A stretch of DNA of 64,000 nt from the NCBI GenBank assembly GCA_910577335.1, contig CAJTMJ010000005.1, positions 58,338-122,337 on the forward strand, written 5' to 3'. Numbering within the stretch: position 1 is the first letter of the stretch; each line of letters starts with the position of its first letter. This DNA comes from an uncultured Duncaniella sp. (GTDB taxonomy: Bacteria; Bacteroidota; Bacteroidia; Bacteroidales; Muribaculaceae). Below are positions 34,969-42,846 of this stretch, piece after piece. Under the pieces are notes generated by a model. It was not told where the DNA came from, made no database searches, and worked only from the letters and a program-made list of their open reading frames with translations. Made by a program: the position numbers and the translations under genes.

Positions 34969-35540
34969 TCAGTCAACTTTTTTACAAGTTTTGCCGTTGC
35001 CCTCCCTCTGTGGCTAATGGCATTTTTCGCTTCCGATGACATACAGGCGAAAGAGCAGTCGCTCTCCACGGGTTGAAATATCGGGTCATAGCCGAAGCCT
35101 GCTTCGCCATGACGCTCAGTCAAAATATGCCCCTCAACTCGTCCCTCAAATGTATATTCCTCATCGCCCATGATTAGCGCAATCACAGTGATGAAACGAG
35201 CCGAACGGTCGGTCTTCCCCTCCATATTTTTAAGCAGAAGGTTTACATTTGCCACACTGTCATGCCCCGGACCGGCATAACGGGCTGAATACACTCCGGG
35301 GGCACCGCCGAGGGCATCGACCATCAGTCCGGTATCATCCGCAAAGCAGTCATAACCATAATGCTCCTTCACATAGCGTGCTTTCATAAGGGCGTTCCCC
35401 TCAAGCGTGTCGGCTGTCTCCGGGATATCGTCATGGCAGCCTATCTCAGCCAATGAAAGGATACGGAAGCGGTCACCGACTATGGCTCGCAATTCATTGA
35501 GTTTATGCTGATTGTTGGTAGCAAATACTATTTCTTTCAT
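34965..35540 (-). CDS. rdgB: Non-canonical purine NTP pyrophosphatase (RdgB/HAM1)
   Basis: 191 residues. The N-terminal VFATNNQHKLNELRAI (substrate site), FADDTGLMVDALGGAPGVYSARYAG and the C-terminal GFGYDPIF and SHRGRA motifs are all intact. Hydrolyses dITP/XTP to keep them out of DNA. Its stop overlaps the porZ start (ATGA), so porZ follows in the same transcript. Confidence 0.95.
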   Translation of the reverse strand: MKEIVFATNNQHKLNELRAIVGDRFRILSLAEIGCHDDIPETADTLEGNALMKARYVKEHYGYDCFADDTGLMVDALGGAPGVYSARYAGPGHDSVANVNLLLKNMEGKTDRSARFITVIALIMGDEEYTFEGRVEGHILTERHGEAGFGYDPIFQPVESDCSFACMSSEAKNAISHRGRATAKLVKKLTE

Positions 35541-35680
35541 AACATATATCTAATTTCAATTCACAAAGATACGGATATTTGACGAGAATATAAAAAGCGA
35601 AATCGAATTGAGCAAAATAGCATTGTATTTAGGCAAAATCATGTCAGTCAGCCCGGCGAGAGTTAATCTTTGTTAAAAAA

Positions 35681-35710
35681 TTGGGGGGGGTAATTTTGGT
35701 CGTATATTTG
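35681..35710 (+). promoter_or_regulatory. Promoter with a G8 homopolymer in its spacer
   Basis: TATATTTG at 35703-35710 is preceded by TTG at 35681-35683. The 19-nt gap starts with the rest of a run of eight G (35683-35690). Gain or loss of a G would change the spacing between the two polymerase contacts. Confidence 0.6.
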
Positions 35711-35716
35711 CAAAAA

Positions 35717-35988
35717 ATTTATTTAACAGATACCTATGCTTATTTTAAATTTATTGACCGTTTGCAAATAATGACTCTATAAACACCTAATGTGATGTTC
35801 AAATATATCCCGTCTTAGCTTTTTAGCCGACATAGGATTCATCTGACCGTCTCCTTATGGCTAAAAATAAAAAATAAGACCAAGTTAACAATTAAGTTAC
35901 TATTTAATTATGTTACTATTGACACTTAAGGATTTAAGTGATTAACGACTCGGGAAGAGCATGCGACATGTCCTTCCCGATTTTTTTT
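35717..35988 (+). ncRNA. Candidate structured small RNA (about 270 nt)
   Basis: Between a consensus promoter and an intrinsic terminator there is no credible gene, but there are nested stems. GTCTTA (35812-35817) pairs with TAAGAC (35875-35880), and inside it TTTTTAGCC (35820-35828) pairs with GGCTAAAAA (35859-35867). CACTTAA (35923-35929) pairs with TTAAGTG (35934-35940). The terminator closes the unit. It could be a regulatory RNA, part of the neighbouring Septu locus, or a non-retron leftover. I cannot match it to a known RNA family. Confidence 0.5.
35950..35988 (+). terminator. Terminator of the candidate RNA
   Basis: TCGGGAAG (35950-35957) pairs with CTTCCCGA (35973-35980), followed by eight T (35981-35988). 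Confidence 0.85.
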
Positions 35989-35994
35989 AACTTT

Positions 35995-36027
35995 TTGCGG
36001 TGATTTCCAACATTTTTAGTATTTTTG
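35995..36027 (+). promoter_or_regulatory. Promoter of the Septu pair
   Basis: TATTTTTG at 36020-36027 with TTG at 35995-35997 (22-nt gap, slightly long). The start near 36034 would leave a 15-nt leader before the ATPase ATG. Confidence 0.5.
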
Positions 36028-36048
36028 TCCGACTGACAGACTTTTAAA

Positions 36049-37404
36049 ATGAAACTCAATACTCTACATATTACAAATTTTCGTTGTTTCAGGGATTTCA
36101 CAATAAATCTCAATTCCGGAACAAACGTGATTATCGGTAAAAACGGATCTGGTAAATCTGCTTTAATCAATGCCTTAATAAAAGCTTTGAGCTTCGTTTT
36201 CACCGCACCCAAAGATAAAGATATAACAGTACTTGCAGCAGGAAATCCCACTTTAAAAGTCAAAGGATATGAGCAATCTGACTTTTGGAGAAATTATGCT
36301 GAGAAAACAATTGCTCCATACGCAAATATCGAAGTTAAAGAGGGTGAATTTGACAACCGACCTATCAGTTGGTCAATGTTCTCACATTCCACCTCCAAAT
36401 ATCTTGCATATTCCAAATATTCAGATGCATATATGCAATTTATAACTGCCATTGACAATGGTGCGCCATTACCGGTCTTAGCATACTATTCTGATTCTTA
36501 TCCACATTTGCATGTAAAAGTCCCACAATGGGTTATAGATAGCGTTCATGACCTATCCCTCCCTAAAAATTTTGCATATTATCAATGGGATAATGACCGA
36601 GCTTGCACTACAGTATGGGAAACTCGTCTTGGCTCAATAATGACAAGGTTATTCGCAATGGATAACAATATCAAAAGCTCGAGACCTGAGGAAAAAGGGG
36701 CTTTATTGGAGCTGATCAAACCGATGGAGAAAGAGCAACAATTCATATTAAGCTCTCTAAAATCCTTTTCAAATGAGATTTCATACGATGACGATTTTAA
36801 GCTCCTATCAATACACCCCCGTCCGAGCAAAAACGAAACGTATGAATTGATATTCACGTTCGCCAATCATAATGAATCTCCTCTCAAAGAGCTTCCTTCA
36901 GGATATCGACGCCTTTTCTCAATGATGTTAGATTTATCCTATAGAGCATTCCTGTTAAATGGTCCCAATCATAGCACCTCCCAGCAGGAGGGTATCGTTA
37001 TTATAGATGAGATAGACCTGCACCTTCACCCATTGTTAGAAAACACAGTTGTAACCGCCCTTACCAATCATTTCCCCAAAATACAATTCATTCTCTCAAC
37101 TCATTCAGCCGCAGTGCTTTCAAATCTTAAAAATGCGCCCGGCACAAACAGAATCATGACCATATCACCCAATGATAGTGAGGCTATAACCTTGCCTAAC
37201 ATATCAAGTCTTGATGTCAATACGATTCTCGATAATTTCATGCATTCTCCTTCACGAAACAACATAGTGGAGCACCTCGTAGAGCAATATAATCTTTTCG
37301 CCAAAATAGGTTTGAAAGAGGAGATGCAACTACTCCGTAAAAAGCTTGAAGATGCTATCGGAACCGATTCGGAGATACTTCAACGACTGAAAACAATAGA
37401 TTGA
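36049..37404 (+). CDS. Septu-like PtuA AAA/SMC-type ATPase
   Basis: 451 residues of the RecF/SMC-like ABC ATPase fold. Walker A is IIGKNGSGKSALI (near 30-37), a signature-like LPSGYRRLFSMML is near 283, Walker B is IVIIDEIDLHLHP (near 318) and the H-loop is LSTHSAAV. Coupled to an HNH nuclease gene (stop TGA at 37402-37404, ATG of the next gene at 37410), this is the PtuA-PtuB arrangement of Septu anti-phage defence, where the ATPase senses infection and controls the nuclease. The gene is AT-richer than zupT and the dcw genes after it. A retron-type reverse transcriptase is absent. OLD-type nucleases are excluded because no Toprim domain follows. Confidence 0.78.
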   Translation: MKLNTLHITNFRCFRDFTINLNSGTNVIIGKNGSGKSALINALIKALSFVFTAPKDKDITVLAAGNPTLKVKGYEQSDFWRNYAEKTIAPYANIEVKEGEFDNRPISWSMFSHSTSKYLAYSKYSDAYMQFITAIDNGAPLPVLAYYSDSYPHLHVKVPQWVIDSVHDLSLPKNFAYYQWDNDRACTTVWETRLGSIMTRLFAMDNNIKSSRPEEKGALLELIKPMEKEQQFILSSLKSFSNEISYDDDFKLLSIHPRPSKNETYELIFTFANHNESPLKELPSGYRRLFSMMLDLSYRAFLLNGPNHSTSQQEGIVIIDEIDLHLHPLLENTVVTALTNHFPKIQFILSTHSAAVLSNLKNAPGTNRIMTISPNDSEAITLPNISSLDVNTILDNFMHSPSRNNIVEHLVEQYNLFAKIGLKEEMQLLRKKLEDAIGTDSEILQRLKTID

Positions 37405-37409
37405 CATCC

Positions 37410-38318
37410 ATGGAATTTATTGACAAAAGCCGATATGTCCCTCGGGAAAACTCCGTAAATCGAAAATTCCTAACCGACTGCTTGCAACAAGACGGAACAT
37501 TTATCCCGAATGTTAGCAGCGACACATCATATACTAATTTCTGCGATAAAAAATATCGAGGACCGATAAGCCCTGTGCGCCTGACAGAACCTTGGCTCCT
37601 ACTATTACTGGAAGAACAAAACGGCAAATGCGCATATTGCATGAGGAGAATCACAGCTCAAGAATGTGATGTGGAGCATGTTATCCCAAGAAATTTGAAA
37701 AATGAGGCTGATGTCGCTAATTATTACCGATATGCACCTCAACTGTCAAATAGAGTTGTCCACGCACGGTTATTTCCAACCCCATCAAGCCAGGGAGCAA
37801 TAAGCAGCACCACAGCTTTTCCACATAACACAGCCTTAGCCAATCTTGTGGTAACTTGCAAGGTAAATAATCGAACCGGCGAAGCATATTGCGACGCAAA
37901 TAATCATCGCCATAACTCCGAAATCATCCCTATATGTTTAGCGCACACGCACACGTTATATTACGCCGCAAACGGCACCTGCTTCGTGATTAATGACACC
38001 GGGAAAATAATCATAAGTGACACTCCGGCAATTCTTAATCTTAACACAAACACTCTACGAGCCATAAGAATGACATGGTATCTCGCAAGCATAAATAATC
38101 TTACACCTCCCGAGATTGCATATTTTGCCATAATAAACGCACCCTTTAAATTAATCGAAACGCTATTAAAGAACCACGGAGACACAGAATCTGCTGATAG
38201 GATAATATTTAGCGAACAGATTTCCTCTGTGCCAAACATAATGGAATCATTGATGCACTATGTTTGGTTTTATTCGTACTACAAAGATATTGCTCCCAAC
38301 ATCCGGTTGCATGGGTAG
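37410..38318 (+). CDS. Septu-like PtuB HNH endonuclease
   Basis: 302 residues from the ATG at 37410; a TTG at 37401 overlapping the PtuA stop (TTGA) is the alternative. The HNH core is CAYCMRRI (Cys74/77), DVEHVIPR (catalytic His near 91) and NLVVTCKVNNRTG (near 146). The second zinc knuckle reads CKVN where a C-x-x-C is expected, so one of the four usual metal-binding cysteines is missing. The C-terminal third is helical. Predicted to cut nucleic acid under PtuA control. Confidence 0.75.
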   Translation: MEFIDKSRYVPRENSVNRKFLTDCLQQDGTFIPNVSSDTSYTNFCDKKYRGPISPVRLTEPWLLLLLEEQNGKCAYCMRRITAQECDVEHVIPRNLKNEADVANYYRYAPQLSNRVVHARLFPTPSSQGAISSTTAFPHNTALANLVVTCKVNNRTGEAYCDANNHRHNSEIIPICLAHTHTLYYAANGTCFVINDTGKIIISDTPAILNLNTNTLRAIRMTWYLASINNLTPPEIAYFAIINAPFKLIETLLKNHGDTESADRIIFSEQISSVPNIMESLMHYVWFYSYYKDIAPNIRLHG

Positions 38319-38365
38319 AACTTTTTGGGAGATGGGGATGTTGGTGTTAGTGGTATATAGCATTT

Positions 38366-38443
38366 GGTAGAGTATGCTATCTGCGGAAATATAAAGTCTA
38401 TTATTTTCGAAAAATATAGAGTATGTTATCATCGGAAAATATA
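38366..38443 (+). repeat. Direct duplication of the zupT start region
   Basis: The stretch GAGTATGYTATC plus CGGAAAATATA around the zupT ATG (38423) occurs 49 nt upstream in imperfect form around an ATG at 38374. The upstream copy's frame stops after six codons. It lies at the junction between the AT-rich Septu island and zupT. Confidence 0.55.
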
Positions 38444-39223
38444 TGGTTGGCGTTGGGGCTGACGGTGTTTGCGGGACTTAGTACCGGCATAGGTGCGCTA
38501 TTGGCTTTTTTCACTCGTCGCACCGACACGAGGATACTGTCAGGCGCATTGGGATTGTCGGCAGGGGTGATGGTATATGTGTCGTTCATGGAACTTATGC
38601 CACACGCCATGGAGTCATTGGAAGGTGTATATACGGACCGCATGGCACAGATAGTCACGCTGATAGCCTTCTTCGGCGGACTTGGGCTTATAGCACTGAT
38701 TGACAAGCTTGTGCCGGAGGATGAAAACCCTCACGAGATGCACACTATGGGTGAACTTTCATCGCCCGGGAACCATCACCTGAAACGTACGGGGATGATG
38801 CTTGCGCTCGCCATCGGTATCCATAATTTTCCCGAAGGTATGGCAACATTCGTTTCAGCACTCGAAGGTCTTGACTTAGCCCTGCCTATAGTCATAGCCA
38901 TAGCGATACACAACATCCCCGAAGGTATAGCCGTCTCTGTCCCGATATATCATTCCACCGGAAAGAGGGGGAAAGCCTTCCTGTATTCACTCATTTCAGG
39001 GCTTGCTGAACCGATCGGGGCACTTGCCGGAATAGCCTTCCTGCTGCCATGGTGGTCGCCCACGGTCAACGCCGTCTGCCTTGCCGCCGTCTCGGGAATT
39101 ATGGTGTATATTTCATTTGACGAACTGCTCCCGGGAGCCGAACGCTACGGGCACCATCACATAGCGTTGGGAGGCGTAGTGGCTGGTATGGCGGTAATGG
39201 CTGCAACACTGCTGTTTGTGTGA
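38423..39223 (+). CDS. zupT: ZIP family zinc transporter ZupT
   Basis: 266 residues, eight predicted membrane helices. Metal-site motifs HNFPEG (helix 4) and HNIPEG (helix 5) and the ME(L)MPHA motif of helix 2 are present. A His-rich loop HEMHTMGELSSPGNHHLK lies between helices 3 and 4. Imports zinc and other divalent metals across the inner membrane. No operon partner evident. Confidence 0.93.
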   Translation: MLSSENIWLALGLTVFAGLSTGIGALLAFFTRRTDTRILSGALGLSAGVMVYVSFMELMPHAMESLEGVYTDRMAQIVTLIAFFGGLGLIALIDKLVPEDENPHEMHTMGELSSPGNHHLKRTGMMLALAIGIHNFPEGMATFVSALEGLDLALPIVIAIAIHNIPEGIAVSVPIYHSTGKRGKAFLYSLISGLAEPIGALAGIAFLLPWWSPTVNAVCLAAVSGIMVYISFDELLPGAERYGHHHIALGGVVAGMAVMAATLLFV

Positions 39224-39337
39224 TTTTCTACCGTCATCACAGCCACCATTCGGTTTGCATTTGCAAATATCACATTTATGCTGTTTTTCAGCGCATTACA
39301 CCAATGTTAATAAATTCTTAAAAAAAGTGGGTATTTT

Positions 39338-39394
39338 TTGCTGTTTAGTTTTGCAAATTTTTGTAATTTTACACCCTGATTAACTAAACAGCAA
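39338..39394. promoter_or_regulatory. dcw promoter region with a 13-bp perfect inverted repeat
   Basis: TTGCTGTTTAGTT (39338-39350) and AACTAAACAGCAA (39382-39394) are exact inverted copies 31 nt apart. The left arm overlaps a TAGTTTTG -7 box (39346-39353); a second box, TAATTTTA, lies at 39364-39371 between the arms. This is 15 nt before rsmH. It could be an operator for a dimeric regulator, an RNA hairpin, or a recombination site. Confidence 0.6.
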
Positions 39395-39409
39395 CTAACT
39401 ACTTATCCC

Positions 39410-40327
39410 ATGTCAGAAGAAGTATATCATATCCCGGCATTGCTCCCCGAATGCATTGAAGCCCTTGACATCCAGCCGGGGGGAATATACGTCGATGCCA
39501 CCTACGGAGGGGGAGGACATTCCCGAGCCATCATAGAGCATCTCGACGCTTCTGCAGGGGGACATCTCTACTCCTTCGATCAGGACGAGGATGCGGTGAA
39601 ACGAGCCATGAAAGATGACCGCTTCACCATGGTATACTCCAACTTCCGCTTTATCACAAACTTCATGCGCTACTATGACGTGGACGGGGTTGACGGAGTG
39701 CTTGCCGACCTCGGAGTATCGTTCCATCACTTTGACGACACTGAGCGAGGATTCTCATTCCGCTTTGACGGACCACTCGATATGCGCATGAACCGCTCGG
39801 CAGCACGTTCGGCAGCAGAAATTGTCAACGAGTATCCCGAGGAGAAGCTTGCCGACATTTTCTACATCTACGGCGAACTGAAACAGAGCCGAGCCATAGC
39901 AAGATCTATCATGAAGGCTCGCAACGAGGGTACACGCATAGACACCATCGGGAAGTTAATCGAGACAGTGAAGCCCCACATAGACCCCCGCAAGGAGAAG
40001 AAAGAGCTTGCACAGCTGTTTCAAGCACTCCGCATAGAGGTCAATGACGAAATGGGAGCATTGGAAGAACTTCTGAAGGGAGCATTGAAAGTCCTTAAGC
40101 CCGGCGGACGACTTGCCGTCATAACTTACCACAGCTTGGAAGACCGTCTGGTGAAAAATTTCATCAAAGCCGGAAATTTCACCGGAAAGGTAGAGCAGGA
40201 TTTCTTCGGACGCATATCAGCCCCGATGAAAGCCCTGAACAATCGCCCGATAGTCCCTTCGGACGAAGAAATAGACCGCAATCCCCGCTCACGTAGCGCA
40301 AAATTGCGAGTGGCTGTAAAACTTTAA
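39410..40327 (+). CDS. rsmH: 16S rRNA (cytosine-1402-N4)-methyltransferase RsmH
   Basis: 305 residues. The SAM site YVDATYGGGGHS is near residue 30, and the motifs DLGVS and TYHSLEDR complete the MraW/RsmH family. Methylates C1402 of 16S rRNA. It is the first gene of the dcw cluster here; the usual mraZ upstream is missing, and zupT takes its place. Confidence 0.95.
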   Translation: MSEEVYHIPALLPECIEALDIQPGGIYVDATYGGGGHSRAIIEHLDASAGGHLYSFDQDEDAVKRAMKDDRFTMVYSNFRFITNFMRYYDVDGVDGVLADLGVSFHHFDDTERGFSFRFDGPLDMRMNRSAARSAAEIVNEYPEEKLADIFYIYGELKQSRAIARSIMKARNEGTRIDTIGKLIETVKPHIDPRKEKKELAQLFQALRIEVNDEMGALEELLKGALKVLKPGGRLAVITYHSLEDRLVKNFIKAGNFTGKVEQDFFGRISAPMKALNNRPIVPSDEEIDRNPRSRSAKLRVAVKL

Positions 40328-40355
40328 TCCGAACCTCTCCACTTATCACACCGAC

Positions 40356-40706
40356 ATGGCATCAAAGAAAGATAACAACATAAAACATCAGAAACGGCAG
40401 TCGTTTATCGTAAGGCTGTTCAGAGGTCAGGTGATCTCAAGCGACTTTTTCGCCCGGCACTGGCTACCAGTGGTAATCACTATCTTGGTAATCATGATAT
40501 ACATCACCACCAAGTACACCTGCCAGACCAACATGGAGAAGATAGCCGCACTCGAAAGGAAACTTGAGATAGTCACCAACGAGAAAGCCCGAGAGCGCAG
40601 CGCATTCATGGGCAGAATACGAGAGACCTCCATGCAGCAGTTGGTTGACTCGCTCCACCTCAACCTGAAAGTACAGCCGCAACCGCCGTATAAAATCCCC
40701 AAATAA
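40356..40706 (+). CDS. ftsL: FtsL-like cell division protein
   Basis: 116 residues. A basic cytoplasmic start (residues 1-35), one membrane helix (about 36-55) and a short periplasmic coiled coil (NMEKIAALERKLEIVTNEK) give the FtsL layout. Identity rests on size, topology and its place between rsmH and ftsI; sequence conservation in this family is low. It would recruit FtsQ/FtsB partners at the divisome. Confidence 0.8.
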   Translation: MASKKDNNIKHQKRQSFIVRLFRGQVISSDFFARHWLPVVITILVIMIYITTKYTCQTNMEKIAALERKLEIVTNEKARERSAFMGRIRETSMQQLVDSLHLNLKVQPQPPYKIPK

Positions 40707-40739
40707 GCCAATTCATCACCCCCTTACGCATCAGCAGCA

Positions 40740-42818
40740 ATGAAAAATGACAATCGCAGCAATATTTTGTTCCGCTACGGATTTATCGTGGTGGTGATTC
40801 TCATATTCTCCGCCATGATTGTGGTCAAGCTGTGTGACACCACCATCGTTGATGCAGACAAGTGGAATGCCAAAGCCCACGAATGGCTGTCGCAGACAAA
40901 GGTGATAGTCCCGAGCCGAGGCAACATTCTGGCTGCCGACGGAAGCGTGCTTGCAACCAACCTCAACTTCTACACAGCCCGTATAGACTACCGCGCGGAG
41001 AAATTCAATGAAAAGATGCTCCGTGACACTATAGAACATCTCGCAGCCGAACTTGCGAAGAATTTCCCCATGAGGAACGCCGAGCAATGGCGCAAACATC
41101 TGCTTAAGCCGCTCGACAAAGAGAAAAACAAGCGTCCGAGAGCCTACAAACTGATGAGCGGACTCTCACACGCCGATATGGAGCTTCTGAGGACAATGCC
41201 GTTTTTCAGCATAAAAAACCGCAACCGCAACGGACTGACATTCGAAAAATATATGCGCCGTTTCAACCCCTACGGCGATATGGCGCGCCGAAGCATCGGC
41301 GGTGTCGGAGAGACCACCGAAAGCAAGGAGATACATGGCATCTCAGGTCTTGAAAAAGCCTTGGACTCCCTGCTCTACGGCAAAATCGGGTATAGCAAAA
41401 TGATAAACCTGACCAAGAAGATAACCGATTGGACAGATGTGCCCGCCGTACCCGGAAGCGATATTGTCACCACCATTGACATCAACATGCAGGACATCGT
41501 GGAAAACGAGCTTAACAACGTCCTTGACACATGTGGAGCCGACTGGGGCGTAGCCGTGCTGATGGATGTAAAAACCGGTGACATAAAAGCCATCTCCAAT
41601 CTGGAACGCAACCCGAGAGGAGCCGGTTACATCGAGGCACGAAACCGAGCCGTGATGGGTTACGAGCCGGGGTCCGTGGTGAAGACACTCTCCATGATGA
41701 TAGCCGTGGAGGACGGCATAGTCACCAACCTTGACGAAATGCTCCCCACCGGAAACGGATGGGCATACGCCGGAGGTCGTCCCATCACCGATGCGCACTA
41801 TTCATCTGCCATAAGAGTAGGCGATGTGATAGAGCAATCGTCAAACATCGGTATGGCGAGAATCATCACAAAGGAGTATGACAGCAAGCCCGGAGAATTC
41901 TATTCACGAGTCAAAAGGCTCGGATTCCTTGAACCGCTTCACACAGGTATAGCCGGTGAGGTACCCCCAAGATTCGACAGTGTGCCTAACGACCGTGGCG
42001 GCAGAATAGCACTCTCCCGTATGAGCTACGGTTATGCCACAGAGATACCGCCGCTCTACACGTTAGCGATATACAATGCCATAGCCAACGACGGAGAATT
42101 TGTTCGCCCGAGATTGGTGAAGGAATTGCGCGGCACCATTGACTCCATACTCCCCGTGAAGCATATCGGAAACGGCAGAGCATGTTCAAAGGAGACAGCC
42201 AAAATAATGCGTGAGATGCTCACCAATGTTGTGTGGGGCGATCATGGCACTGGTAAATTCCTCCGCAACAACACTGTTAAAATCGCCGGCAAGACTGGTA
42301 CATGCTACATGATCGAGAACGGTGCTTATAACACCGGCAAGAAGCGTCTCGCATTCTGTGGATTTTTCCCGGCTGAAAAACCGCAATACTCCTGCGTGGT
42401 GTTGACCTGTCATCCGACCAAAAACTTCTTCGGAGCCGCCACCACCTCCGGTCAGGTGCTCCGCAACATAGCGTTGAAGCTTTATTCACGAGGTATGCTC
42501 GGGAACAGCTCAGACTATAATGAGACCACGGCAGAGGTCAACGGTCCGACATTCTACGCCACTCCCGGCAACAAACGGTATGAAAATCTGCGCACAGAGC
42601 TGTCGCTTCCCTCTCGGCGAGGGCTTAAATCGCCTGAGGCAGTGTCGCAAGGTATACCCAATGTCAAAGGTTACGGTATCAGGGATGCCATCGTGGCTCT
42701 CGAACGTGCCGGCTACAACGTGTCGATAACAGGCACAGGCTTCGTGAGGTCACAGTCGCCCTCGGCAGGGACCAAAGCCCCTGCAGGCACCGAAGTAGCA
42801 TTGAATTTAGGAAATTAA
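40740..42818 (+). CDS. ftsI: Division-specific penicillin-binding protein (FtsI/PBP3) with PASTA domain
   Basis: 692 residues. One N-terminal membrane helix (12-30), a dimerisation domain, then the transpeptidase domain with SVVK (Ser312 active site), SSN (367-369) and KTGT (518-521). A PASTA domain ends the protein (about 630-692), which is longer than E. coli FtsI but usual for Bacteroidetes. Cross-links septal peptidoglycan and is activated by FtsW and the FtsQLB group. Confidence 0.95.
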   Translation: MKNDNRSNILFRYGFIVVVILIFSAMIVVKLCDTTIVDADKWNAKAHEWLSQTKVIVPSRGNILAADGSVLATNLNFYTARIDYRAEKFNEKMLRDTIEHLAAELAKNFPMRNAEQWRKHLLKPLDKEKNKRPRAYKLMSGLSHADMELLRTMPFFSIKNRNRNGLTFEKYMRRFNPYGDMARRSIGGVGETTESKEIHGISGLEKALDSLLYGKIGYSKMINLTKKITDWTDVPAVPGSDIVTTIDINMQDIVENELNNVLDTCGADWGVAVLMDVKTGDIKAISNLERNPRGAGYIEARNRAVMGYEPGSVVKTLSMMIAVEDGIVTNLDEMLPTGNGWAYAGGRPITDAHYSSAIRVGDVIEQSSNIGMARIITKEYDSKPGEFYSRVKRLGFLEPLHTGIAGEVPPRFDSVPNDRGGRIALSRMSYGYATEIPPLYTLAIYNAIANDGEFVRPRLVKELRGTIDSILPVKHIGNGRACSKETAKIMREMLTNVVWGDHGTGKFLRNNTVKIAGKTGTCYMIENGAYNTGKKRLAFCGFFPAEKPQYSCVVLTCHPTKNFFGAATTSGQVLRNIALKLYSRGMLGNSSDYNETTAEVNGPTFYATPGNKRYENLRTELSLPSRRGLKSPEAVSQGIPNVKGYGIRDAIVALERAGYNVSITGTGFVRSQSPSAGTKAPAGTEVALNLGN

Positions 42819-42846
42819 AATCGACTCACCTATCCCCATCAGAGAT

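Larger units (their letters stand above)
35541..36048. other. Intergenic region upstream of the Septu pair
   Basis: 508 bp with no reading frame longer than about a dozen codons. It holds, in order, a promoter with a G8 run in its spacer (35681-35710), a structured stretch (35717-35988), a strong terminator (35950-35988) and a second promoter (36020-36027) directly before the ATPase gene. Confidence 0.65.

Noticed and set aside
36049..38318. Retron (Ec78-like) with PtuAB effectors
   Set aside because: No reverse transcriptase gene is present within the window around the pair.
39338..39394. Confident call of an invertible promoter upstream of rsmH
   Set aside because: No recombinase gene is near, the arms are short, and switching off an essential division cluster is unlikely; kept only as one option among several.
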